Notes under the pieces: generated by a model
Told to the model about the DNA's origin: nothing
Database searches by the model: none
Seen by the model: the letters and a program-made list of their open reading frames with translations, nothing else
Assembly: GCF_001753165.1 (NCBI RefSeq)
Contig: NZ_CP017449.1
Coordinates: 98,485 to 162,484 of the forward strand
Direction of reading: 5' to 3'
DNA from: Acidihalobacter aeolianus
GTDB taxonomy: Bacteria > Pseudomonadota > Gammaproteobacteria > DSM-5130 > Acidihalobacteraceae
DNA: 64,000 nucleotides
Position numbers and translations under genes: made by a program
Shown here: piece after piece, positions 7,974-17,161 of the stretch
Layout of the letters: the number at the start of each line of letters is the position of its first letter
Numbering within the stretch: the stretch's first letter is position 1

Positions 7974-8543
7974 ATGAAATTTCTATCCGCGTTGAGAAAC
8001 GAGGCGAAGGACAAGCGCGCCTGGTTCACCATTGCCGTGTTTCTTGGCCTCATCAATCTGTATCAACTTCATATGATCTCGGACCTTTCTGGCCGGGTGA
8101 ATAACGTACTAATTCCCTTCGGTCTTGTGCGTGGCCACGTCCCGGTGAAAATGACCGCGGACGTCAATATTCAAAACGCTCAATATCTAACGACGCTCGC
8201 CCTCAGCGACATGTCTTTGTTGACCACCTGGACGCCTAGTACCGTCAAATTCCAGATGGCGCGATTTATTGCGCGACTGTCTCCTGACTACCAAGGCGGG
8301 CAGGAAACCGTGCTGTTGCATCAGGCCAAACGCGACGAGAACAAAGCGTTCTCACAGACCTTCTTTGTGAATGGCACATCGGTGCGGGGCAATTCCGTAA
8401 CGCTGTCCGGAATCCTCGAGCGTTGGCAAAAAGGTGCTCCGGAGTCCAGCGCAAGCATGCAGTGGACTTTCACATATCAATGGGTCGACGGCATTCCGTA
8501 TATCAGCAATGTTTCCGAAAAAGAGGTGAAGTCCAATGCGTAA
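7974..8543 (+). CDS. traE: TraE-like pilus assembly protein
   Basis: 189 aa from ATG 7974 (GGAG 7960), close to the F TraE size of 188. N-terminal membrane anchor (WFTIAVFLGLINLYQLHMI) then a VirB8-like periplasmic domain. Its end overlaps traK by 8 bp. Confidence 0.85.
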   Translation: MKFLSALRNEAKDKRAWFTIAVFLGLINLYQLHMISDLSGRVNNVLIPFGLVRGHVPVKMTADVNIQNAQYLTTLALSDMSLLTTWTPSTVKFQMARFIARLSPDYQGGQETVLLHQAKRDENKAFSQTFFVNGTSVRGNSVTLSGILERWQKGAPESSASMQWTFTYQWVDGIPYISNVSEKEVKSNA

Positions 8544-9219
8544 TGTCCTGCTATCTAGTGCGCTGGCGGGCCTGGTCGCCGCCACTGCTACGGTCGCGCA
8601 CGCTTCTCCCTCATATCCGGTTCTGACCGTTCCTGAACATGGTGGTTATGCGCAAATAAATCTGCCGGATTACTTTTCGAAAATTGTGTTCCCACCAGGG
8701 ACAGAGCTCGATGGTAAGGCGGTCTCTCTAAATCACGGCAAGACAATCTTGCTCAAGTTCATGCCGAACAGCATCAAGGGCACCCTCATCGGGTTTATTT
8801 CACTGCAGAACGGGCAAGTTATCCGCGTGGGTTTTCGCCAGAGAAAAGGGGCTCCGCCTCCTGTCTGGTATGCGCCAGGCCGCGATATCAGTATCCATCA
8901 CTGGCACACCCCCCCAACGCTTCACTGGATCGTCGGCGCGATGCGCTCGACTGTCATGTACGGCAAACCCAAAGGCATGGTCCCTGTTCACTTGCCTCCT
9001 GCAGCAACCATCGGTGCCATCAAAGCCTCTCCTCTGGCGGCCTGGAGTAGCGGCGGGTACACCCTCCTGGAATATCGCCTGTCCTCAAAGACACTCACCG
9101 CGATTGAGCCGCGTGACTTCTACCGGAGCGGCGTGGTCGCGGTTTTGACACAAGCGGATGTTGTCTCCCCCGTACATTCGCCGGCCATCCTGATACTGGA
9201 GCGGTCCCAGCATGAGTGA
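8536..9219 (+). CDS. traK: TraK-like secretin-type core protein
   Basis: 227 aa with a signal peptide (LAGLVAATATVAHA) and a beta-rich body. Position between traE and traB, size and export signal match F-type TraK (VirB9-like); sequence identity to the family is not obvious by eye. It overlaps traB by 8 bp. Confidence 0.72.
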   Translation: MRNVLLSSALAGLVAATATVAHASPSYPVLTVPEHGGYAQINLPDYFSKIVFPPGTELDGKAVSLNHGKTILLKFMPNSIKGTLIGFISLQNGQVIRVGFRQRKGAPPPVWYAPGRDISIHHWHTPPTLHWIVGAMRSTVMYGKPKGMVPVHLPPAATIGAIKASPLAAWSSGGYTLLEYRLSSKTLTAIEPRDFYRSGVVAVLTQADVVSPVHSPAILILERSQHE

Positions 9220-10654
9220 AAAGCCCAAGATTACTAAGCCCAAGAATCCTGAGAGCGCAGGCTCATTCCTACGTTCCTCGAAAGGCAGAATGGCCGTGTT
9301 CGCGGGTGCAGGCGTGGTTTTGCTGATATTGATCGCCCGCATGATGGGTGGCGGGCAATCGCATTACAGGCCGCCTCCGCCGAAACCGATCAATACGACT
9401 CCGGGTACCAATAACCTCTACGACCGCACGCTCAGCGACCGCGTGCAATCGCTTTCCTCTCAGAACCAGCAGCTCCAGAGCCAACTCGATACCTTGACTA
9501 CAAAGCTGCAGAACCTGCAGCAGACCCAGGTCAGGATGGCGCATGAAGAAAAATCGGCATTGTCGAAGCAAGCTGGCGAGTTGAGTGCGGCGCAACGTGA
9601 AGCCGAACAGCGTGGCAAACATACTCCGACGCCACCTAACAGCAAGGCGCCTGGATCAGGCTTTAATCCTTCGTCATACAAGATGCCACCACAACCGAAT
9701 GGGGGATATGTTCCGCCGCCGCCTCCAGCGGGTGGCTATTCTGGAAACGCGCCTGAATCGAGTTCGGGCAACGCCAGTGTGAGTTCGGGTCCCGCACCGC
9801 TAGAAATCGCCAATGCCAACGCGCCAGCAAAAGCGAAGACCCTCAAGGTTAAGTGGAAGAAAAACCCGTACGCGGGATACATGCCGGCGGGATCTTTCGC
9901 CAAGGCTGCGCTGCTGACGGGTGTGGACGCAGGCACCTCTGACTACACGCGATCGAATCCCCAGCCCATTCTGATGCGTGTTCAATCCAACGCGCAGCTA
10001 CCCGGCGCGGCCCGCTATGGGATCAAGGCCTGCTTCCTGATTGGTAGCGGCTACGGGAACCTCAGCGCAGAACGGGTCTATATCCGGCTGACGCATATCT
10101 CCTGCATTTCGCAGTCCCTTGGCGGTGTTGTCGCCTCCCCGATACAGGGGTACGTCGTTGACTCCGACGGTGTGCTGGGTATGCGTGGGCGGGTGATCAA
10201 TCGCACAGGTGCACTGCTAGCAAAAGCATTGCTGGCTGGTTTTGCACAAGGCGCTTCATCCATTGCTCGTATGGCCAGCGAATCGGTGACGACGTCGAGT
10301 TTGACCGGCGCAACCACAGCGACAATCTCACCGAACAATATCCTCAAAGGTGCAGGTTTCGCCGGTATTGGCGGCGCCGCCTCAATCCTCGCGCGCCAGT
10401 ACATCAAGGAAGCCTCTTCGATCTACCCCGTTATAGAGGTGCCACCGGGTCGCAAGGCAACGGTCGTGCTGACCAAGGGCGTGAGTCTGAAATGGAGTCT
10501 GTACACAGGACTTTATCACCCCGTGGTGAACGCTCCGCATGACGGCACGATTCCGGCCGCTGGCAATGACACTACGGGAGCGACCACAAGTGGGACGCAG
10601 CAAGCATCGTCCACGTTGTCCCCTGTTACATCGACATCTGGAGCCCACTCATGA
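9212..10654 (+). CDS. traB: TraB-like (VirB10) core-complex scaffold
   Basis: 480 aa. One membrane helix (GRMAVFAGAGVVLLILIARMM, ~25-45), a coiled coil (~70-125), a Pro/Ser-rich linker (~130-185) and a C-terminal VirB10-like barrel with YGIKACFLIGSGYGNLSAERVYIRLTHISC and the GYVVDSDGVLGMRGRV segment typical of TraB. It spans both membranes. ATGA overlap with traV. Confidence 0.9.
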   Translation: MSEKPKITKPKNPESAGSFLRSSKGRMAVFAGAGVVLLILIARMMGGGQSHYRPPPPKPINTTPGTNNLYDRTLSDRVQSLSSQNQQLQSQLDTLTTKLQNLQQTQVRMAHEEKSALSKQAGELSAAQREAEQRGKHTPTPPNSKAPGSGFNPSSYKMPPQPNGGYVPPPPPAGGYSGNAPESSSGNASVSSGPAPLEIANANAPAKAKTLKVKWKKNPYAGYMPAGSFAKAALLTGVDAGTSDYTRSNPQPILMRVQSNAQLPGAARYGIKACFLIGSGYGNLSAERVYIRLTHISCISQSLGGVVASPIQGYVVDSDGVLGMRGRVINRTGALLAKALLAGFAQGASSIARMASESVTTSSLTGATTATISPNNILKGAGFAGIGGAASILARQYIKEASSIYPVIEVPPGRKATVVLTKGVSLKWSLYTGLYHPVVNAPHDGTIPAAGNDTTGATTSGTQQASSTLSPVTSTSGAHS

Positions 10655-11196
10655 ATATGCGTTTGTTGAGTTTTGCCTTGATCGTTCCAGTAGCTGCCGT
10701 CTCATTGGCTGGGTGCGCAACACAGGGATATGGGTGCCCGTTGAGCGATAAAAAAGGGTATTGCGCGTCCGTATCGGACACGTATACCGCGGCAAGAAAA
10801 GGCGGTGGAGATACCGAAAGTCTGTTTGCGGGTGACAGTCCGAAACAGATTCATCACCCGCACGCACACATGATAAAGACACAACCGACTCGGTTTATCC
10901 CGTTGCCGGCGCCACCTACCGGTGGCACGCCGGTTTACACACCGGGTGCCCCTTGGCGTGTGTGGATTGCCCCCTGGTTCGACGCAGTAAATGGCGTCAT
11001 GCACGGAGGCAGTTATGTCTTCTTTAGCACGCCTTCCCACTGGGCCTACGGGTCGTTAGGGAATCCTGGCGTTGCATCTGGTCTGTTGGGGCCAATCCAG
11101 CCGCAGGATCTTGGCTTTACCCCAGGTCAGCAGGCCTCTGGTCAAACCAACAGTGGCGCGACTCAACCTCAAGAAACCTTGGTGCATTCGAAATGA
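10651..11196 (+). CDS. traV: TraV-like outer-membrane lipoprotein
   Basis: 181 aa. Lipoprotein signal with LAGCATQ, followed by the Cys-containing GYGCPLSDKKGYCASVSDTY segment characteristic of TraV, then a Pro-rich C-terminal half. It forms the outer part of the core complex with TraK and TraB. 4-bp overlaps with traB and traC. Confidence 0.85.
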   Translation: MNMRLLSFALIVPVAAVSLAGCATQGYGCPLSDKKGYCASVSDTYTAARKGGGDTESLFAGDSPKQIHHPHAHMIKTQPTRFIPLPAPPTGGTPVYTPGAPWRVWIAPWFDAVNGVMHGGSYVFFSTPSHWAYGSLGNPGVASGLLGPIQPQDLGFTPGQQASGQTNSGATQPQETLVHSK

Positions 11197-13904
11197 GCGG
11201 ACTCAGCATGATGATGCGTCGGCTGCGCCGGGCGCTGGATAAAAGAGCGGATTTCACATCAGAACTCCCGACGTCGTCACTGCCTGTGGCTGCCGCGGAT
11301 GCTTTGCTTGAGCGGTACTCGCTACTCGCTGATTTTCTGCCCTACAAGGAATTCGACAAAGTACGAAATGTCGCCTACCTCGACGGCAAATCAGGTGCAG
11401 CTGCTGTATTTGGTATCGCCTTTTCCCCGTTCACCATTGCGGGTAGTGACACAGAGTCTGGTATCGAGGAATTAATAAAAAAGGCTCCAACAAATAGCGT
11501 GTTGACGTTTGGCCAGTGGTGTTCAACGGATTTTCATCATGTGATGAATTCGTGGGCTGCTGCGCGTTCGAATACAAACGACCCGGTCCTACAAAGCATT
11601 GCAATAAACAGGGCTGATCACTTCAAGCGCTGCATGTATGACGTGTCACTCATCCCATCGGAGCCGCTTCACCCCCGGTCTTCGCGATTTATGTTTTTTG
11701 CGAGGATACCCTTTGAAGGGGATCACGCTTCTGACGAGGATCTCAAGGAATTCGAGCGCCTGGTTCAGGAATACCAGTCATCCGCCGTTGGCGTTTTCAA
11801 GTCATTGGGCACCAGCGGTGTCCATCTGATGAAAGAAGATGAGTGGACGCGCCTCTTGCGGCAAATGCTGCATCCCTCGATCAGTGCCGAAGAATTGGAC
11901 GAACTCAAAACGTCTGAAATGGGATTCCCTGAAGGCGTGCACGAGTCTGACACCATGATTCGCGTTTCTCGTGGTGCTGTAAATTTCAGATCAGGTACAA
12001 CTGAGAAAAATGTTCGCGTTGTACCGATCACGGTCGATGTCTACCCCGATGAATTGCCATTGGCAAGGATGGGGCAAGTTGCTGGCGATGCCTTTGCTCA
12101 GACCTCACGGATCAGCAGCCCCTTTTGGCTGTATACCAATATCCAGGTTCCCGATCCGGACAAGATCAAGGGAAAGGTACAGATTGCATACGGCATGGTT
12201 TCGAAGCAGTGCATGTCGGATAGCGCGTGGTTCAAGTCTATGGTCCCGCAGGTATTTGAACGACGTGACGAAACTGATGCTTTCTTGAAGCAGCTCAGAG
12301 ATCGCCATGAAGCGGTGCGCATGTACACCGGCATGAATGTCTACGTGCACAACGATGTCGCTGATAGCGAGGTCGAAATGGCCCTCAAGATTATGCGTAA
12401 CGCTGGTTTTAGGGCGTCGAGGGAACCACATATCACTTTGCCGGTGTTCCTGGCGTCATTGCCGGGGATCTACAACGAAAGTATCGATCAACCCAACAAG
12501 GGTTTGCGTCGAGCATCCGTCGTTTCAAGTTACAACGCCGCATGTGCGTCTATCGTGCAGGGAGACTGGCAAGGTAACGCACCCTGGAACAACAAGAAGG
12601 CGGGGCGCATTGAACATTGCGGCATTCCCTATGTATCAAGGCGCGGCGAGCTGGCGTTCTTCGATTTATTTAACTCCGAGACTGGCTACAACGCTTTCAT
12701 CGCTGCTCGCACCGGCTCAGGTAAATCGGTACTGGGTAATGAGTTAATCGCAGATGTGCTTGCTCGAGACGGTATCTCGCGCGTGATCGACGTGGGTGGT
12801 TCGTACGAGAAGGTCAATAAAATATTCGGTGGAGAAGTCATCCGATTCCGACCTGATCAGCCTTTGTCAATGAACCCATATTGGGGGATGGATGAGGATG
12901 AGAGTGCCGATCGAGTAAAGCCCGGCGATTCTGAGCCAGTCGATGACGACGATGACCTCATCGCCAAGGCTGCCGTGAAAAAAGGCACGATGCTGGCCGA
13001 AATGCTGCCGTTGCTTCGTGATATTACGATCGCAATGGCCTACCCGACTTCCATACCGAGTGATTACACGCGTATGGCAGTCCAAGACTGCATCGTGTCA
13101 GCGTTCCGTCGTGTCGGAGGCGAGATGGGTGCTAAAGACGTGTACGAGGAAATGGCTCGGCATGAGGACCCGCGCGTTCAGGATGTTGCGCTTCAAATGA
13201 AGCCCTATGCAGTGGGGCACCTGGCCGCATGGTTCAATGGTGAGCCCGAAATTACGTTCAAAAATAGATTCACTATCCTTGAGCTCGAAGAACTCAACGC
13301 AGATCTCGACTTGCGTGGCGTCGTGCTCCAGCTCGTAATTCAATATATCGAGCGTGATATGTATAGAAGCGACCGCTCTATACACAAGCTGTGTCTTTTG
13401 GACGAAGCGTGGGATCTTTTTTCGGGCAGTTCCTCGTCGGGTTCTAGTAATTCCACAAAGAGATTTATCGAGACAGCATTCCGCCGTATGCGGAAATATC
13501 TCGCGAGTGCAGTCGTCATTGTCCAGTCACTTAAAGACAGTGCTGCATCACCAGCCGCGATGGCTGCGTATGAAAACTCGGCATGGAAAATCATCATGCT
13601 GCAGGAAGATATCGCGATTAAATACGCCCAAGAGAATGGGCTTATCCCCGATCAGCAATATGATATCGACATGCTCAAATCGATCCGCCGAGGTAGCGGA
13701 TTTTCAGAAATGGGTATTGTTTCTCAGGATGGCGTCAATGTGGTTCGCTTCTGTCTCGACCCGTACTCATATTACGTGTACACGTCCGATGCCAGTGACA
13801 ATGCCCGTCTGACAGCCCTTGAAAATGAAGGTTTGACGGTCGATGAGGCGGTGTCTGCTTTAGCTCACGCACGTATTACGGAGTTGATGGGAGGGCAGTC
13901 GTGA
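11193..13904 (+). CDS. traC: TraC / VirB4-type transfer ATPase
   Basis: 903 aa. Walker A ARTGSGKSVLG (~505-513), Walker B LCLLDEAWDLF (~734-740), then the conserved RFIETAFRRMRKYLASAVVIVQSLKD motif. It energises pilus assembly and substrate export at the inner membrane. Complete length for the F-type family. An unusual acidic insert (DSEPVDDDDDLI) follows the first part of the ATPase domain. Confidence 0.95.
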   Translation: MSGLSMMMRRLRRALDKRADFTSELPTSSLPVAAADALLERYSLLADFLPYKEFDKVRNVAYLDGKSGAAAVFGIAFSPFTIAGSDTESGIEELIKKAPTNSVLTFGQWCSTDFHHVMNSWAAARSNTNDPVLQSIAINRADHFKRCMYDVSLIPSEPLHPRSSRFMFFARIPFEGDHASDEDLKEFERLVQEYQSSAVGVFKSLGTSGVHLMKEDEWTRLLRQMLHPSISAEELDELKTSEMGFPEGVHESDTMIRVSRGAVNFRSGTTEKNVRVVPITVDVYPDELPLARMGQVAGDAFAQTSRISSPFWLYTNIQVPDPDKIKGKVQIAYGMVSKQCMSDSAWFKSMVPQVFERRDETDAFLKQLRDRHEAVRMYTGMNVYVHNDVADSEVEMALKIMRNAGFRASREPHITLPVFLASLPGIYNESIDQPNKGLRRASVVSSYNAACASIVQGDWQGNAPWNNKKAGRIEHCGIPYVSRRGELAFFDLFNSETGYNAFIAARTGSGKSVLGNELIADVLARDGISRVIDVGGSYEKVNKIFGGEVIRFRPDQPLSMNPYWGMDEDESADRVKPGDSEPVDDDDDLIAKAAVKKGTMLAEMLPLLRDITIAMAYPTSIPSDYTRMAVQDCIVSAFRRVGGEMGAKDVYEEMARHEDPRVQDVALQMKPYAVGHLAAWFNGEPEITFKNRFTILELEELNADLDLRGVVLQLVIQYIERDMYRSDRSIHKLCLLDEAWDLFSGSSSSGSSNSTKRFIETAFRRMRKYLASAVVIVQSLKDSAASPAAMAAYENSAWKIIMLQEDIAIKYAQENGLIPDQQYDIDMLKSIRRGSGFSEMGIVSQDGVNVVRFCLDPYSYYVYTSDASDNARLTALENEGLTVDEAVSALAHARITELMGGQS

Positions 13905-14416
13905 TGACCAAGTCAGGCGCATTTTCTATTGCGGCACTCGTGATCGGGTCAGCGGCTCTGGTGCTCGGGCTCAAGGCCAATTACGACATATCAAATCAGC
14001 ACGTGAAAGTCGTAACCGTGGATATGAGCAGGATTATCAACGCAGAGCGCGCTTCGGTTGCCCAGATACTCAGTGGTGGCACTCCTGCGGTACAGCCCAA
14101 CGGGTTTCCGTCACAGTTGAAAGACACCCTGGCTAAGGTCGCCGGTCCCAATACGATCATCCTCGTCAGGCAGGCAGTTGCGATTCCGCATGTCGCTGGT
14201 ATCCCTGACATCACGGCCGCTGTGCTTAAGCAGCTCGGACTGCCTGCAACGCTCGCGCACTTGCCCACGCCGATGCAGAAGGTCAATGAGCAACTAGGCA
14301 GCACCGGCTTCTCATACAGCCAATATTTCAAGGAGCAAAGCAAGAAAGAGGAGCAAACGGCCATCAGCATCATGAAGGCCGCCCAGCGAGCCAGACAGGG
14401 AGAACAAGCACCATGA
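13904..14416 (+). CDS. trbI: TrbI-like transfer protein (F type)
   Basis: 170 aa from ATG 13904, overlapping the traC stop (TGATG). An N-terminal membrane helix (FSIAALVIGSAALVLGLKA) is followed by a periplasmic domain with VVTVDMSRIINAERA, the TrbI pattern. In F, TrbI affects pilus retraction. It lies between traC and the S26 peptidase, the usual position. Confidence 0.75.
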   Translation: MTKSGAFSIAALVIGSAALVLGLKANYDISNQHVKVVTVDMSRIINAERASVAQILSGGTPAVQPNGFPSQLKDTLAKVAGPNTIILVRQAVAIPHVAGIPDITAAVLKQLGLPATLAHLPTPMQKVNEQLGSTGFSYSQYFKEQSKKEEQTAISIMKAAQRARQGEQAP

Positions 14417-15042
14417 CCGGCGCCAAACTAAAACGCATTGCATTTTTGTCTCTAGCCTATGGTGTTTGGGCGCTGGCCATTCCACTTCTGGTGGTGGTGG
14501 GCATCAACAAATTCACGTCCTGGCGCGTCATCCTCAACCACACCCAGTCTATGCCGGTCGGGCTGTATGTCCTGCATATGGGTGTCGACCCTGATACGCT
14601 CAAAATCGGACAAATCGTTGTGGTCCGATACCAAGCTCCGAAGTGGGCCTACGTCCAGAACATCACACATGAGCACGAGTATTTCATCAAGCGTGTCGGC
14701 GCGTTACCTGGCGCCTATGTGGAGCAATTCGGTACCAAGATTTTCAGATGTGGCTCAGCACATGTCTCAATCCCCAGTGAGACCTGCTCACTTATGGGCG
14801 TGCGAAAGCAACAGGGTTTTGATGGCTATAAGTTCCCAACCTTAAACCTGACTTCGCCTGTGCCGGCCGGGCACGTTTATTTGCGGAGCTATTACGCCTA
14901 TGGGACAGGGTTTGACTCGCGCTATCTGGGCTACTTCAAGTTGAACCAGGTGATGGGAGTTGCATACCCGCTCTGGACACAAATACCACCCAAACCTGGC
15001 GCCAGTAACGCGGCTAAGCATCTAGTGTTGAGCGGCCAGTGA
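14413..15042 (+). CDS. TraF-type signal peptidase (S26 family)
   Basis: 209 aa. N-terminal membrane helix, then the S26 signatures: NHTQSMPVGLY with the nucleophile Ser46 and FIKRVGALPG with the general base Lys93, plus a C-terminal GTGFDSRYLGYFKLNQVMGVAYPLW box. It probably processes transfer proteins or pilin. Last gene of the traA-to-S26 operon; ~80 bp of non-coding DNA follows before the next palindromic promoter. Confidence 0.9.
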   Translation: MTGAKLKRIAFLSLAYGVWALAIPLLVVVGINKFTSWRVILNHTQSMPVGLYVLHMGVDPDTLKIGQIVVVRYQAPKWAYVQNITHEHEYFIKRVGALPGAYVEQFGTKIFRCGSAHVSIPSETCSLMGVRKQQGFDGYKFPTLNLTSPVPAGHVYLRSYYAYGTGFDSRYLGYFKLNQVMGVAYPLWTQIPPKPGASNAAKHLVLSGQ

Positions 15043-15120
15043 TCTTGTACTTTATCGACCGTCTCTAAACGCTGAGTCGTTCTGAATAGCTACTGGACGC
15101 GGGTTAATATCTCTGGTCAC

Positions 15121-15139
15121 GGATGGTATTATACCATCC
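15121..15139 (+). promoter_or_regulatory. GGATGGTATTATACCATCC box (site 5)
   Basis: The longest perfect member of the box family: a 19-bp inverted repeat with one central base. The extended -10 TGGTATTAT predicts a start near 15139 and a ~23-nt leader before ATG 15162, which has GGAG at 15149. Confidence 0.85.
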
Positions 15140-15161
15140 TCATCGTGCGGAGCGTTCCGTC

Positions 15162-15596
15162 ATGACGTTCGACTACAAGCATGCGACGCGAAAAGATCTC
15201 GCCGAACAATTCGCGGTCATCGCGAAGCAGAGTGGCGATGATCGCTTCCTCACTCGCCGAGAACTCAAACATCTCCCGGAATTGTTGCTGGATGATGAGC
15301 AGGTCATTTCGTTTGCGTCTGGAATTATGGACGGCAATTCCTGGCTAATCGCGCTAACCGATATGAGGATTATTTTTATCAACAAGAAGTTTCTATGGGG
15401 GATGGAGTTCACCTCCATCAACCTGAATCAGATCAACGCAATTACCGGGCGAACAGGCATTGTTATGGGCGCCATCGCCATCGAAGACGGCGCATCGACT
15501 CGCACGATAAAAAACGTACTCAAGCGATGCGTGAACCCCTTTGTGCAGAGTGCGAATCAGGCCCTGTTCGCACTGCGCCAACCCCGAGGCGCGTAA
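15162..15596 (+). CDS. YokE-like bacterial PH-domain protein
   Basis: 144 aa from ATG 15162. Residues ~40-135 follow the bacterial PH pattern: LLDDEQVISFASGIMDGNSWLIALTDMRIIFINKKFLWGMEF, INLNQINAITGRTG and a closing helix FVQSANQALFALR. The family's role is poorly known (proposed membrane or protein docking). It has its own palindromic promoter and sits between the S26 peptidase and the DsbC-like gene. Confidence 0.75.
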   Translation: MTFDYKHATRKDLAEQFAVIAKQSGDDRFLTRRELKHLPELLLDDEQVISFASGIMDGNSWLIALTDMRIIFINKKFLWGMEFTSINLNQINAITGRTGIVMGAIAIEDGASTRTIKNVLKRCVNPFVQSANQALFALRQPRGA

Positions 15597-15642
15597 GTCC
15601 TCTTGCGCGTTATTTCCCGACTACCATACTGAGGATCTCGCT

Positions 15643-16458
15643 ATGCGACTTTCTGCATCACTGATCATGACCCTCGGCCTCTCCCTGGCGGGCGGAGCCG
15701 CCATGGCCGCTGAACACGCCGCACCGGAGGCTGCGCCGGCAATCACCCAGACCATACCCGGCATGGCCAACCTAAAGGTCGAGAAGAAGATCGCTCTCAA
15801 GCAGTACGGTCTGACGGCCTACATCGTCAAAACGCCGCAAGGACGCAGTTCTGTGTTCTATACGGACGCGAGCGGCAAGAAGTTCATGATCCTGGGTCTT
15901 CTGATTGGCCCCGGCGGCCACAACGAAACCGCCAAGCTGCTGCTGGCCAACAACACGCCCATCAATTACTCGAAGCTGGCCGCCGCGGTGGCCACGCGCA
16001 AGGTCATTCATGATGGGACGAAGGGACCCCTCATCTATGCGTTCTTCGACCCAAACTGCATCTTTTGCCACAAGCTGTGGGCTGCTACGCGCACCGACGT
16101 AGAGACTGGCAAGCTGCAGATCGATTGGCTGCCAGTGGCTTTCCTCAAGCAGAGCAGCCAGGGCAAGGCGGTGGCCATCATGTCATCGAAAGACCCGTTG
16201 AACGCAATGAACGACAACGAGATCAACTTCAATTCTTCTGAGGAAGAGGGTGGGATCACCCCCGCTGACATGGCTGAGCCGACGACGGCCATGAAGCAGG
16301 CTGCGCATCAAATTGCCGAGAACGAGGCCACCATGCGCGAATACCACTTCAACGGCACGCCTACGATCGTCTTCAAAGGCAAGAAAGACGGGAAGTGGCA
16401 CGCGTTCGGCGGAATGCCCCCGGGCGGCGCTTCGACAATCGTGGCGCTCGCTGGGTAA
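15643..16458 (+). CDS. DsbC/DsbG-like periplasmic disulfide isomerase
   Basis: 271 aa from ATG 15643 (GAGG at 15631). Signal peptide ending AAMAAEHA, an N-terminal dimerisation-like domain (~35-100), then a thioredoxin domain with YAFFDPNCIFCHKLW (redox pair Cys139/Cys142) and a cis-Pro loop FNGTPTIVFKG. F-type plasmids carry such TrbB/DsbC-like isomerases for Cys-rich transfer proteins; this is the second Dsb-like gene in this transfer region. Confidence 0.85.
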   Translation: MRLSASLIMTLGLSLAGGAAMAAEHAAPEAAPAITQTIPGMANLKVEKKIALKQYGLTAYIVKTPQGRSSVFYTDASGKKFMILGLLIGPGGHNETAKLLLANNTPINYSKLAAAVATRKVIHDGTKGPLIYAFFDPNCIFCHKLWAATRTDVETGKLQIDWLPVAFLKQSSQGKAVAIMSSKDPLNAMNDNEINFNSSEEEGGITPADMAEPTTAMKQAAHQIAENEATMREYHFNGTPTIVFKGKKDGKWHAFGGMPPGGASTIVALAG

Positions 16459-16485
16459 CCGAGTCCACCAAGGACCGCTCCATTT

Positions 16486-16513
16486 GGGCCGCGTCTAAGC
16501 GGCCCTTCTTTTT
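16486..16513 (+). terminator. Rho-independent terminator after the DsbC-like gene
   Basis: GGGCCGC-GTCTAA-GCGGCCC hairpin followed by TTCTTTTT. It marks the end of the transfer block. Confidence 0.85.
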
Positions 16514-16573
16514 GGCGGTGGGTGGCCGCATTACCCGCCAAGACTTCTTTATCCCTCCATGCCGCTCAATGCA

Positions 16574-16597
16574 GTTGCAAGTTCATTCACTTGCAAC
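16574..16597. repeat. Inverted repeat upstream of small membrane peptide
   Basis: GTTGCAAGT-TCATTC-ACTTGCAAC, a perfect 9-bp inverted repeat, 34 bp before the 44-aa reading frame. It could be an operator or an RNA hairpin; there is no U-tract. Confidence 0.4.
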
Positions 16598-16631
16598 GCT
16601 CGCTGCGTTTCCAGCGATTTGGAGAGATTAG

Positions 16632-16766
16632 ATGGCTTCTGCCATCCGTCTTGCCCTAGTCTTCGGACTAGTGGCTTTCGGTATTGCCGTGGGCACTACC
16701 GCCGTAGCTCGCGTCCACCATGACGTGAGGTCCATCAATGCGCGCTATCTGCTCTTGAGCAAATAG
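16632..16766 (+). CDS. Small single-pass membrane peptide, 44 aa
   Basis: ATG 16632 with a strong GGAGAG (16621-16626) 5 bp upstream. One hydrophobic helix (RLALVFGLVAFGIAVGTTAVA) is followed by a basic tail ending YLLLSK. Layout resembles the 45-aa peptide at 21579. It lies between the transfer block and the aerolysin-like gene. Function unknown. Confidence 0.55.
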   Translation: MASAIRLALVFGLVAFGIAVGTTAVARVHHDVRSINARYLLLSK

Positions 16767-17161
16767 TTCGCCTTCAGATCACAAGTTCTCCCGTCCTGTA
16801 CGGGTTACCTTGTGGTTATTTTCGACTTCGGTCGGTTAAGGTTTCGCTCTGCGATTCCTGAATTACCTGCGATCTCTGATCGCTTGTAACTAACACCACT
16901 TCTGTGGTGTCTCCCAGCCAGCAAGACTATTTGTCTTGCTGGCTTCTTCGTTTCTGGGCCTTCACTGACTGCCCCCCCTTTTTTGGGGATGGTGGCCCTG
17001 CCCTCCCCGCTCCTAACCTCGGCCTCCCGGCCAATCACGTTGTAATGCAGCAAGCCGCGCTTGGTGAACACAAGCGGCACCGGTGCCGGCCGGTCCACAG
17101 GGCCGTAGTACACGGGGGGTTACCGCTGCACATACGCAGCAAGCCAAAGGAGCATGTCCCA
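16767..17161. other. Intergenic region with terminator-like hairpin
   Basis: About 395 bp upstream of the aerolysin-like gene. It contains a 12-bp-stem hairpin, AGCCAGCAAGAC-TATTT-GTCTTGCTGGCT (16916-16944), followed by TCTTCGTTT (weak terminator), and a CCCCCCTTTTTTGGGG stretch near 16974-16988. A minus-strand frame through this region has no start signal or recognisable protein character and was not called. Confidence 0.45.

Noticed and set aside
16805..17113. Minus-strand 102-codon frame before the aerolysin-like gene
   Set aside because: It runs through a strong hairpin and shows no domain or ribosome-binding site; treated as non-coding.
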